7,092 nt of DNA from assembly GCA_007117275.1 (NCBI GenBank), contig SKGV01000137.1, positions 1 to 7,092 of the forward strand, written 5' to 3'. How positions within the stretch are numbered: the stretch's first letter is position 1; every line of letters starts with the position of its first letter. Position numbers and translations under genes: made by a program. Under the pieces are notes generated by a model that searched no databases, was not told the origin of the DNA, and saw nothing but the letters and a program-made list of their open reading frames with translations. This DNA comes from Methylophaga sp. (GTDB taxonomy: Bacteria; Pseudomonadota; Gammaproteobacteria; Nitrosococcales; Methylophagaceae). Below are positions 1 to 6,688 of the stretch, piece after piece.

Positions 1-527
1 GCAATCGCCAAAATGCCACTGCCACAGCCATAGTCAATGACTGTTTTACCGCATAAATCACCAACGCTATCTAGCCACTCAAGGCACAGTGCTGTTGTGG
101 CATGCGTGCCTGTACCAAATGCCAGCCCCGGATCTAGCAGGATGTTAAGTGCCTGAGGATCGGGCGCTTGATACCAGCTTGGTACAATCCAGAGGCGCTC
201 GCCAAAACACATTGGATGAAAATTATCCATCCACTCACGTTCCCAGTCTTTATCTTCAACTGCTTCGATTCGATAGTCTGGCAGTGTGGCTGGTGAAAGC
301 TGTGTGGCGATGCCTTCTAATAAGCTTTGACAGTCGACTGCGGCATCAAACAAACCGATCACTCGGGTATGGGACCACAAGGGTGTTTCACCGAGTGCCG
401 GTTCATAGATGGGTTGATCTGCGCTGTCCTCAAAGGTAACAGCGCTGGCGCCTGCCTCGCTGAGCACGTCTGAAAGTCGCTCGGCAACAGCAGGTGAGCA
501 GCTGAAAATCATTTGAATCCAGGCCAT
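1..527 (-). CDS. prmA: Ribosomal protein L11 methyltransferase PrmA (3' end cut by window edge)
   Basis: PrmA is a cytoplasmic S-adenosylmethionine-dependent enzyme that methylates ribosomal protein L11. The visible 175 residues begin MAWIQMIFSC and hold the N-terminal L11-recognition domain, with the family's DWEREWMDNFHP stretch near residues 94-105. The linker DPGLAFGTGTHATTALC follows at 132-148, and the first SAM-binding loop DYGCGSGILAI at 165-175 sits at the window edge. The family is about 290 residues long, so roughly 115 C-terminal residues lie outside. The ATG at 527 is the only sensible start and lies 14 bases after the accC stop. The gap has no clear ribosome binding site, which suggests translation coupled to accC. 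Nothing is broken in the visible part. Confidence 0.95.
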   Translation of the reverse strand, partial: MAWIQMIFSCSPAVAERLSDVLSEAGASAVTFEDSADQPIYEPALGETPLWSHTRVIGLFDAAVDCQSLLEGIATQLSPATLPDYRIEAVEDKDWEREWMDNFHPMCFGERLWIVPSWYQAPDPQALNILLDPGLAFGTGTHATTALCLEWLDSVGDLCGKTVIDYGCGSGILAI

Positions 528-541
528 GGCGAAGCGAGCCG

Positions 542-1882
542 TTACAGGCCAAGCTTTTTCTCAAGGTAGTGAATATTGGTGCCACCTGTCTGAAAATGCG
601 TGTCATCCATAATGTCCCGCTGCAGTGGGATATTAGTCTTGATACCTTCGATGGCGATCTCTTTCAACGCAGTTTGCATGCGTTTAATCGCTGACTCACG
701 CGTATTGCCATAGGCAATCATTTTGCCAATCAAGGAGTCATAATTAGGGGGCACCTTGTAACCACTGTACAGATGCGAGTCAATACGAATGCCTGGGCCG
801 CCGGGGGCATGATACTGTTTGACCATGCCGGGACTTGGCATGAAGGTGCGAGGATCTTCCGCGTTGATGCGACATTCGATGGCATGACCGCGAATTTTGA
901 CGTCTTGCTGTGTCAGTGACAGGCGCTCACCCGCTGCGATTCGAATTTGTTCCAACACCAAATCGGTATCAGTAACCCGCTCAGTCACCGGATGCTCGAC
1001 CTGAATACGGGTATTCATTTCGATGAAATAGAACTCACCATCCTGATATAAGAACTCAAAGGTACCTGCGCCACGATAACCAATACGTCGACAGGCATCG
1101 GCACAGATGGTGCCCATGCGCTGGCGCAGTTCTTCAGTAATGCCTGGCGCAGGTGCTTCTTCGACAACTTTCTGGTGGCGGCGCTGCATCGAACAATCGC
1201 GCTCACCAAGATGAATTGCATTGCCATGTTGGTCAGCAAGCACCTGAAACTCGATATGTCTCGGGTTCTCGAGGAATTTCTCCATGTAGACCATATCGTT
1301 ACCAAACGCGGCTTTGGCTTCGCTGCGGGTCATGGCAATCGCATTCAGCAGGTGCGCTTCAGAGTGAACTTCACGCATTCCTCGGCCACCGCCACCGCCC
1401 GCAGCTTTGATAATAATCGGATATCCAATTTCACGTGCCAGTCTTAAGTTGGTGGCATCATCGTCACCAAGCGGGCCATCGGAGCCGGGAACGCAGGGTA
1501 CACCGGCTGCTTTCATCGCTTTGATGGCCTCAACTTTGTCACCCATCATACGAATGGTATCAGCGCGAGGTCCAATGAAAATAAAGCCGCTTTGTTCAAC
1601 ACGTTCAGCGAAATCAGCATTTTCGGACAGGAATCCGTAACCGGGATGAATGGCTGTCGCATCGGTGATCTCAGCAGCGCTAATCAGAGCGGGAATGTTG
1701 AGATAGCTGTCGGTAGAGTTTGCTGGGCCGATACAAACGGTCTCATCGGCAAGCAAAACGTGTTTCAAATCACGATCCACATCAGAGTGAACGGCAACAG
1801 TCTTGATGCCCAGCTCCCAGCAGGCTCGCAAAATACGCAGGGCAATTTCACCCCGGTTGGCGATTACTATTTTATCAATCAT
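542..1882 (-). CDS. accC: Acetyl-CoA carboxylase, biotin carboxylase subunit AccC
   Basis: AccC uses ATP and bicarbonate to carboxylate the biotin carried by AccB, the first half-reaction of malonyl-CoA synthesis for fatty acids, in the cytoplasm. The 446-residue length matches the family (E. coli 449). The order is N-terminal biotin-carboxylase domain (1 to about 114), ATP-grasp domain (about 115-320) with the glycine-rich loop GGGGGRGMR at 162-170, and C-terminal domain (about 335-440). Residues known from the E. coli enzyme fall at the same numbers: K116, K159, E201, H209, C230, K238, E276, E288, N290, R292, E296 and R338. The segment MNTRIQVEHPVTE is intact. The start is ATG with only a weak GGAC upstream. 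It follows accB by 41 bases and precedes prmA by 14, so one operon is likely. It is complete, with no oddity in the protein. Confidence 0.98.
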   Translation of the reverse strand: MIDKIVIANRGEIALRILRACWELGIKTVAVHSDVDRDLKHVLLADETVCIGPANSTDSYLNIPALISAAEITDATAIHPGYGFLSENADFAERVEQSGFIFIGPRADTIRMMGDKVEAIKAMKAAGVPCVPGSDGPLGDDDATNLRLAREIGYPIIIKAAGGGGGRGMREVHSEAHLLNAIAMTRSEAKAAFGNDMVYMEKFLENPRHIEFQVLADQHGNAIHLGERDCSMQRRHQKVVEEAPAPGITEELRQRMGTICADACRRIGYRGAGTFEFLYQDGEFYFIEMNTRIQVEHPVTERVTDTDLVLEQIRIAAGERLSLTQQDVKIRGHAIECRINAEDPRTFMPSPGMVKQYHAPGGPGIRIDSHLYSGYKVPPNYDSLIGKMIAYGNTRESAIKRMQTALKEIAIEGIKTNIPLQRDIMDDTHFQTGGTNIHYLEKKLGL

Positions 1883-1923
1883 GGTGTTGTATCTGTCCGC
1901 AGTTGCGCCCTGAGGGCAAGAGG

Positions 1924-2385
1924 TTACTCAATGATGAACAGAGGCTCGTCGTATTCAACCGGCTGACCGTTCTCGACCAGAATCGCCTTGATGGTGCCGC
2001 TGCGATCGGCTTCAATCTGATTAAACATCTTCATCGCTTCAACAATGCAAATCACGTCGCCGACGCTGACTTTCTGACCGACTTCCACAAACGCCGGCGC
2101 TTCGGGAGATGATGAGCGATAGAAAGTGCCAACCATGGGTGAACGAACCGCATTGCTCAAATCGGGGCCGGTGGCAGCGACAGGGGCCGCTTCAACACCA
2201 GCCGGTGCTGATGAAACAGCCTGAGCAGCGGGAGTAGCAGCTGGGATGTGATAGCTAACAGCTTGTGCCGGGGTACTGCTGTGTCGACTGATGCGAACAG
2301 ATTCTTCGCCTTCTGAAATTTCAATTTCCGAGACGTCTGATTCCTGAATCAAATCAATCAGTTTTTTAATTTTCCGAATATCCAT
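1924..2385 (-). CDS. accB: Acetyl-CoA carboxylase, biotin carboxyl carrier protein AccB
   Basis: AccB carries biotin between the AccC active site and the carboxyltransferase AccAD. The protein is 153 residues (E. coli 156). It has an N-terminal segment starting MDIRKIKKLIDLIQ that in E. coli contacts AccC, an Ala/Pro-rich flexible linker at about 37-75, and a C-terminal biotinyl domain (about 80-153). The biotinylation motif EAMKM is at 116-120, with K119 the biotinylated lysine. The 'thumb' characteristic of bacterial BCCP (TFYRSSSPEAPAF, about 87-99) is present. The reading frame stays open 31 codons further upstream, but that stretch overlaps the end of aroQ and is not family-like. The ATG at 2385 has AAAGG about ten bases upstream and gives the conserved N terminus. 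The gene lies 32 bases after aroQ and 41 before accC. Confidence 0.97.
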   Translation of the reverse strand: MDIRKIKKLIDLIQESDVSEIEISEGEESVRISRHSSTPAQAVSYHIPAATPAAQAVSSAPAGVEAAPVAATGPDLSNAVRSPMVGTFYRSSSPEAPAFVEVGQKVSVGDVICIVEAMKMFNQIEADRSGTIKAILVENGQPVEYDEPLFIIE

Positions 2386-2417
2386 CGATATGCGCCTTTT
2401 GGTAATGATTTTGGTAG

Positions 2418-2849
2418 TTAGATTCTTTGGATGGCCGCCTGCAGCGCTAATTGATAGCTCATCGGACCGAGACCGCAAATGACACCGACAGCTAAATCTG
2501 ACAGGTAAGACTGATGACGAAATGACTCTCGAGCGTGGACGTTGCTGAGATGCACTTCAATAAACGGGATAGCAACACCAGCCAGTGCATCGCGCAGAGC
2601 TACGCTGCTATGAGTAAACGCTGCCGGATTAATAATGATGAAGTCAGTGTTGCCGCGGGCAGTATGAATTCTGTCGACCAGTTCGTGTTCAGCATTGCTC
2701 TGAAAGGCTTCCAGTTGATGTCCTGCGGCGAGTGCCTGCTCGGCGAGGTCATGGTTGATTTCTGCCAGCGTAGTGTGACCATATACCTCTGGCTCGCGTG
2801 TACCGAGCAGGTTGAGGTTTGGACCATGCAGCAGCAGGAATTTTGCCAT
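2418..2849 (-). CDS. aroQ: Type II 3-dehydroquinate dehydratase AroQ
   Basis: AroQ catalyses the third step of the shikimate pathway, 3-dehydroquinate to 3-dehydroshikimate, as a cytoplasmic dodecamer. At 143 residues it has the usual length of the type II enzyme and is unrelated to the type I AroD of E. coli. Visible motifs are HGPNLNLLG at 8-16, R18 and the catalytic Y23 in the flexible lid. INPAAFTHSS at 73-82 is the substrate-binding loop. EVHLSN at 98-103 holds the catalytic H100. R107 and R111 match the family's substrate and lid arginines. The ATG at 2849 gives the classic short N terminus (MAKFLLLHGPN). The frame is open upstream to 2927, but that extension is not family-like. It heads the aroQ-accB-accC-prmA run and probably has its own promoter at 2887-2915. 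Confidence 0.97.
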   Translation of the reverse strand: MAKFLLLHGPNLNLLGTREPEVYGHTTLAEINHDLAEQALAAGHQLEAFQSNAEHELVDRIHTARGNTDFIIINPAAFTHSSVALRDALAGVAIPFIEVHLSNVHARESFRHQSYLSDLAVGVICGLGPMSYQLALQAAIQRI

Positions 2850-2886
2850 TATGCAATCGTGCCTGTAGATAGGAATGTGGCTGCTG

Positions 2887-2915
2887 ATTTTGCACCAGCC
2901 GCTGGTAAGTGTCCA
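2887..2915 (-). promoter_or_regulatory. Candidate sigma-70 promoter of aroQ-accB-accC-prmA with an inverted repeat in the spacer
   Basis: On the minus strand TGGACA (2915-2910, five of six to TTGACA) is followed after exactly 17 bases by CAAAAT (2892-2887, four of six to TATAAT), about 37 bases before the aroQ ATG. The spacer contains the 13-base dyad ACCAGC-C-GCTGGT at 2894-2906. Position, spacing and direction fit a promoter for the aroQ-acc run, and the dyad could be an operator. The -10 match is modest, and no start site can be proven from sequence alone. Confidence 0.42.
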
Positions 2916-2926
2916 GTTTTTTGGCA

Positions 2927-2942
2927 AAAAAGCCGGCTTTTT
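2927..2942 (-). terminator. Possible weak terminator after dsbD
   Basis: A perfect 16-base palindrome AAAAAGCCGGCTTTTT lies 34 bases past the dsbD stop. Read on the minus strand it ends in a run of six T. The six G/C bases have no spacer, so a hairpin must use CCGG as its loop with a six-pair stem that is mostly A-U. This is weaker than a normal intrinsic terminator, but the place is right. It could instead be a protein-binding palindrome. Confidence 0.3.
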
Positions 2943-2975
2943 GTCGCTATTTTCGGCGAAAAGGCGATGATCGGT

Positions 2976-4823
2976 CTATCGATGGAGGTGTAATGCCAAT
3001 TCAGCTAACAGGTCACGCATTTGCCCTGGCCGAATGTGACCGACTTGTCGATATTGCCGTAATTCCTCCCCGAGGGAGTCGTAGAAGATGAAGGTCGGTG
3101 GTCCAAACACCTGGAGCTCGCGCAACATCGCCTGATGGGCCGGGGTGGTGTCGGTTAAATCCACTTTCAGTAAGGTGAATTGCTCAAGTGCATTCACCAC
3201 CTGTGGATCACGGAAGGTAGTGAGTTCCATGGTTTTGCAGTCGGTGCACCAGTCAGCGTAGAAGTCGAGCATCACCGGTTGGGAACTGAGTTCTAATTGT
3301 CGATCCAGTTGATCGAGGCTGTCGACCATGACAAATTCGAGCGAGGGTGATTGTGTTGAACTAACACGCTCAGCTGTGCTCAGCGCATGCAAAGGTTGCC
3401 AGATATGCTGGCCGCCGCTTGCCGCGCCCAGTAACAGCAAACTGCCATATATCAGCATCAACAGGCCCACCCCTTTCCATAGCTTTTGCCAGCCGCTGGC
3501 ATTGATACCCAATGTCTCAAGGGCGCCCAGATATACCGAAGAAATAATCAGCAAAGCACCCCAAAGCAGCAGTGTTAACCAGCCCGGAATGATGCGCTCC
3601 AGCATCCAAATCGCCAGCGCCAGCAGTAATACTCCGAAGACCGCCTTGATCGTGACCATCCAGTTGCCGGCTTTGGGTAATATACTGCCTGCCGAAGTAC
3701 CAATGATAAGTAATGGCACACCCATGCCCATGCTCATTGCAAACAGTGCTGCACCACCCAACACCGGATCCGCATGCTGGCTGATAAACAGCAGTGCCCC
3801 TGCCAGCGGTGGCGCCAGACATGGCCCGACAATCAAACCGGATAATAGCCCCATGATGGCAACACCTATCCAGGTGCCGCCGCGCTGCTTTTGACTCAAA
3901 TTATAAAGGCGCTGTTGCATGCCTGAGGGTAATTGCAGTTCGTAAAAGCCAAACATCGACATGGCCAGCAAGACAAAAATAATGGTAAAACTGCCTATCA
4001 ACCAGGGGTTTTGCAGCATTAATTGGAGATTGCTGCCCAAGATGCCGCTGATGACACCAGCAGCGGTATAGGTCAACGACATTGCCAGTACATAAGTCAG
4101 TGATAACAAAAAGGCTCTGCGAGTCGAGATGTGCTCACCCTGTCCGACAATAATGCTCGACAAAATAGGGATCATAGGCAGCACGCAAGGTGTGAAGGTC
4201 AGCAGCAGGCCCAAGCCAAAGAATCCCAGCAAAATTTTCAGCAGGTTGCCGTCAGCCAGTCGCTCCGCTATCTGTGCTTCCTGAGAACCACTCGGGCTAG
4301 TCGAAGCTGATGCCGCTGAAGTGCCAAGCACACTACCTGCCTGTGTCTGCGCTTGCGCATCGCCGCTTAATTCAAGGCTGACGGTGCGGGTGGCCGGCGG
4401 GTAGCAAATCTGAAAGGTTTCCGAGCAGCCCTGAAAGCGCACATCTAATTCCACCTGTGAACCTTGTGCAGCGCCGATGACGTTCAGCACCACATACACA
4501 TCATCGAAATACACCTCAGTGTGTCCGAAAAAGGCATCGTATTTAGGCGTGCCCGCAGGCAATTGATATGGTTCAAGCTGATAAGGCGAATCTTTGGCCA
4601 GCGCAAAACTAACTTTGTCGCGGTATAGATAGTTACCATCTGCAATCTGCCAGCCAATCCGAATGCCGGTGTCCGTGGTGGCTTCAGCGTGTAGCCGGAA
4701 AGCCTCATCGACCTCTAGGGGCATATCTGCGGAACGGTTGATGCCCAGACTTTCAAGCAAGCCCGGGCGCGCCTCGGCGCTGAAACTGGTCAACAGCAAT
4801 AACAGGACAAGAAAAAATTTCAT
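2976..4823 (-). CDS. dsbD: Thiol:disulfide interchange protein DsbD (DipZ)
   Basis: DsbD carries electrons from cytoplasmic thioredoxin across the inner membrane to periplasmic DsbC, DsbG and the cytochrome c maturation thiol proteins. The 615-residue protein starts with a signal peptide (MKFFLVLLLLLTSFSAEA, likely cut after A18). The periplasmic alpha domain follows, with cysteines C133 and C140. A Ser/Ala-rich linker (about 160-185) leads to the eight-helix membrane beta domain (about 194-468), with C213 in TPCVLPMIP and C335 in VGPCLAPP. The thioredoxin-like gamma domain (about 495-615) has CTDC at 526-529 and the cis-proline region FGPPTF at 573-578. All three redox cysteine pairs are present. 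E. coli DsbD is 565 residues; the excess is mainly the linker and N terminus. ATG 4823 is chosen because it places the signal peptide at the N terminus; the frame opens at a TTG at 4862 that would bury it. It lies divergently from pit and 126 bases before aroQ. Confidence 0.96.
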   Translation of the reverse strand: MKFFLVLLLLLTSFSAEARPGLLESLGINRSADMPLEVDEAFRLHAEATTDTGIRIGWQIADGNYLYRDKVSFALAKDSPYQLEPYQLPAGTPKYDAFFGHTEVYFDDVYVVLNVIGAAQGSQVELDVRFQGCSETFQICYPPATRTVSLELSGDAQAQTQAGSVLGTSAASASTSPSGSQEAQIAERLADGNLLKILLGFFGLGLLLTFTPCVLPMIPILSSIIVGQGEHISTRRAFLLSLTYVLAMSLTYTAAGVISGILGSNLQLMLQNPWLIGSFTIIFVLLAMSMFGFYELQLPSGMQQRLYNLSQKQRGGTWIGVAIMGLLSGLIVGPCLAPPLAGALLFISQHADPVLGGAALFAMSMGMGVPLLIIGTSAGSILPKAGNWMVTIKAVFGVLLLALAIWMLERIIPGWLTLLLWGALLIISSVYLGALETLGINASGWQKLWKGVGLLMLIYGSLLLLGAASGGQHIWQPLHALSTAERVSSTQSPSLEFVMVDSLDQLDRQLELSSQPVMLDFYADWCTDCKTMELTTFRDPQVVNALEQFTLLKVDLTDTTPAHQAMLRELQVFGPPTFIFYDSLGEELRQYRQVGHIRPGQMRDLLAELALHLHR

Positions 4824-4909
4824 TATTGGTTTTGGCCTAAAAATGCAGTCATAATCGGACAATGTTAACAGGCTATGGTTTGTTTCAGTGAAGTCTTAAG
4901 GGTGTCTAA

Positions 4910-4927
4910 TTGTCACAATGCTGTAAT
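4910..4927 (+). promoter_or_regulatory. PHO-box-like element upstream of pit
   Basis: TTGTCAC-AATG-CTGTAAT has the PHO box layout of two seven-base repeats separated by four bases. It matches about 13 of 18 positions of the PhoB consensus CTGTCATAWAWCTGTCAY. It ends 35 bases before the pit start codon, in the 139-base gap shared with dsbD. AATAAT at 4925-4930 is a possible -10 that would overlap the box, which would favour repression. I found no good -35 for it and no convincing -10 further downstream. The same stretch contains the dyad ATTGT-C-ACAAT (4909-4919) and two copies of TAATTG 20 bases apart (4907, 4927), so another regulator is possible. Confidence 0.45.
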
Positions 4928-4951
4928 AATTGCGCCCACATTTACAACATC

Positions 4952-4956
4952 ACAGG
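4952..4956 (+). promoter_or_regulatory. Ribosome binding site that selects the GTG start of pit
   Basis: ACAGG lies six bases before the GTG at 4963. The frame also opens at a TTG at 4930, but that codon overlaps the PHO-like region and has no Shine-Dalgarno sequence. An ATG at 5023 also lacks one and would remove a charged N-terminal segment. GTG 4963 is therefore the preferred start. Confidence 0.6.
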
Positions 4957-4962
4957 TTTGTC

Positions 4963-6612
4963 GTGGAAATAAAAACCATCCATCAGCTTGAGAAGCAAGC
5001 GTTTAAGAAAAGCCATACTGAAATGGCGCGTATCGGCTTCGCCCTATTTTTCCTGGTTTTGGTTCTAATCTATAGCTTCGCCACCAGTGGTGGTGTTCCC
5101 AACAACATGTTCCTTGCCATTGCCGCGGTATTTGGTGGCTACATGGCGATGAATATCGGTGCCAATGACGTCGCCAACAATGTGGGGCCAGCGGTAGGTT
5201 CACGTGCGCTGACCATGGGCGGAGCGATTGTCATCGCCATGATATTCGAGGCCGCAGGCGCCTTTATTGCTGGTGGTGAAGTCGTGTCAACCATCAAAAA
5301 CGGCATTATCGACATTCGTGCATTTAGCGATGATACGGACAGCTTTATCTGGGCCATGATGGCCGCATTATTGGCGGCTGCGCTGTGGCTCAACTTGGCG
5401 ACCATGGCTGGTGCACCGGTATCGACTACGCATGCGATTGTTGGCGGGGTGATGGGTGCAGGTATCGCTGCTGCGGGTTTTCAAATTGTTGACTGGTGGA
5501 CGATGGGACGAATCGCCAGCTCATGGGTCATTTCACCAGTAATGGGCGGGGTCATTGCGGCGCTGTTTTTATTTGCCATCAAAAAAACCATCATCTTCAA
5601 AGACGATAAGTTGACTGCAGCCATTCGCTGGGTGCCTGTGTATGTGGCAATGATGGTCTTGGCCTTTACCACGTATCTAGTCATGAAGGGTTTGTCGCAA
5701 ATCTGGCCAAAAGTGATTGGTCTGGTGAATTACTTGCCCTTGGTCAATGCTGAACCTGTTGGCAAACCAAGCTTCATGGTCGCCATGTTGATAGGTCTTG
5801 TGCTCGGTGCGGTGATTTATTTACTGGTAAGAAAATGGGTTAGTGATCGTGCACCGAAGATGGAAAATAATCGGCAGAGCATCAATGTGATGTTCACTAT
5901 CCCGCTGATTTTTGCAGCGGCATTACTAAGCTTTGCCCATGGTGCCAATGACGTGGCCAATGCGATTGGTCCTTTGGCTGCGATTAACGAAGCAGTCAAA
6001 ACCGGTGGCGTTACCGGGACGGCCGGGATTCCACTATGGGTGATGGCTGTTGGCGCATTTGGTATTGCCATTGGTCTCGCCCTCTATGGGCCGCGTCTTA
6101 TTCGGACGGTGGGTGGTGAAATTACCGAGCTAGATCAAATGCGCGCGTACTCTATTGCCATGGCCGCAGCGGTAACGGTCATAATTGCCAGTCAGCTTGG
6201 CCTGCCAATCAGCACCACGCACGTCACGATTGGCGGCGTGTTCGGGGTCGGTTTTCTGCGTGAGTGGCTGGATTCATCGAGTCGAGTTGAGTTTGAAATC
6301 GCCCGTGAAAAAGCCGAGCTTGAAGACGAGAAAAAACAGCTTAATGCACTGAAAAGTGAGTTGAGCAGTCTGCAGATTAAAGAAAACAAAGTCATGCAGG
6401 ACTACCAGCGCATTACCGAGTTATATCGCTTGATTGAAGAAGAAGAAGGCCTCATCAAAAAAACCAAGAAAACGCTGAAAAAAGAACAAAAAACGCTGTA
6501 TGTGAAGCGTGACATGATCAAGAAAATTGTCACCGCATGGCTCATTACCGTGCCATCAGCAGCGGTGCTGTCTGCCTGTATCTTCTACATGATCAAAGGC
6601 ATCATGAGCTAA
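4963..6612 (+). CDS. pit: PiT-family inorganic phosphate transporter with C-terminal coiled coil
   Basis: This is a low-affinity inner-membrane symporter of the PiT family (PF01384). Characterised bacterial members take up metal-phosphate and also admit arsenate. The product is 549 residues from GTG 4963. The internally duplicated fold is plain: NIGANDVANNVGPAVGS at 64-80 with APVSTTHAIVGG at 151-162, then FAHGANDVANAIGPLAA at 324-340 with LPISTTHVTIGG at 414-425. About a dozen hydrophobic segments are visible. Between the penultimate membrane helix (ending near 432) and the last one (about 523-545, VTAWLITVPSAAVLSA) lies a charged, helix-prone stretch at about 440-520, very rich in K and E, that looks like a coiled coil. 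The N-terminal 25 residues are basic and cytoplasmic-looking. It is divergent from dsbD, has a PHO-box-like site upstream and ends in a strong terminator. The ion specificity (H+ or Na+) cannot be told from sequence. Confidence 0.93.
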   Translation: MEIKTIHQLEKQAFKKSHTEMARIGFALFFLVLVLIYSFATSGGVPNNMFLAIAAVFGGYMAMNIGANDVANNVGPAVGSRALTMGGAIVIAMIFEAAGAFIAGGEVVSTIKNGIIDIRAFSDDTDSFIWAMMAALLAAALWLNLATMAGAPVSTTHAIVGGVMGAGIAAAGFQIVDWWTMGRIASSWVISPVMGGVIAALFLFAIKKTIIFKDDKLTAAIRWVPVYVAMMVLAFTTYLVMKGLSQIWPKVIGLVNYLPLVNAEPVGKPSFMVAMLIGLVLGAVIYLLVRKWVSDRAPKMENNRQSINVMFTIPLIFAAALLSFAHGANDVANAIGPLAAINEAVKTGGVTGTAGIPLWVMAVGAFGIAIGLALYGPRLIRTVGGEITELDQMRAYSIAMAAAVTVIIASQLGLPISTTHVTIGGVFGVGFLREWLDSSSRVEFEIAREKAELEDEKKQLNALKSELSSLQIKENKVMQDYQRITELYRLIEEEEGLIKKTKKTLKKEQKTLYVKRDMIKKIVTAWLITVPSAAVLSACIFYMIKGIMS

Positions 6613-6631
6613 AAGTATTCGTTTTTGAGTA

Positions 6632-6649
6632 TATGCGTTTAAGCGCATA
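6632..6649 (+). promoter_or_regulatory. 18-base dyad, possible operator before the ArsJ-like gene
   Basis: TATGCGTTTAAGCGCATA is symmetric at 8 of 9 pairs. It sits 19 bases after the pit stop, six bases before the -10-like TATGAT (6655-6660) and 40 bases before the next start codon. This is where a repressor operator would lie. It has no T run after it, so it is not itself a terminator. The regulator is unknown. Confidence 0.35.
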
Positions 6650-6660
6650 AGCGATATGAT

Positions 6661-6688
6661 AAAGCCCGGAATCTCACCGGGCTTTTTT
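6661..6688 (+). terminator. Strong intrinsic terminator after pit, touching the next start codon
   Basis: AAAGCCCGG (6661-6669), loop AATCTCA, and CCGGGCTTT (6677-6685) form a nine-pair stem with six G-C pairs. Its T run reaches 6688. It should end pit transcription. The following base is the A of the next gene's ATG, so any transcript coming from pit must pass this hairpin to express that gene. Confidence 0.88.

Noticed and set aside
149..439. 96-codon plus-strand frame near the left edge
   Set aside because: It is antisense to prmA, whose minus-strand frame carries unmistakable PrmA motifs across the same bases.
1903..1919. Inverted repeat GCCCTGAGGGC with TTGC/GCAA flanks between accB and accC
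   Set aside because: The arms are five bases with a one-base centre, the flanks pair only out of register, and no T run follows. It is too short to call a terminator or attenuator.
2386..2478. N-terminal extension of accB by 31 codons
   Set aside because: It overlaps the aroQ 3' end, is not family-like, and the ATG at 2385 gives the conserved BCCP N terminus.
3328..3894. 188-codon open frame on the plus strand opposite dsbD
   Set aside because: It is antisense to the clearly coding membrane domain of DsbD, has no ribosome binding site and resembles no protein family. It is a shadow of the dsbD reading frame.
4824..4862. Upstream TTG start for dsbD adding 13 residues
   Set aside because: It would place a charged stretch before the signal peptide, and no Shine-Dalgarno sequence precedes it.
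5158..5954. 14-base exact direct repeat GGTGCCAATGACGT at 5158 and 5941
   Set aside because: Both copies encode the GAND signature of the two homologous halves of the PiT fold, so conserved protein duplication explains it without a mobile or regulatory repeat.
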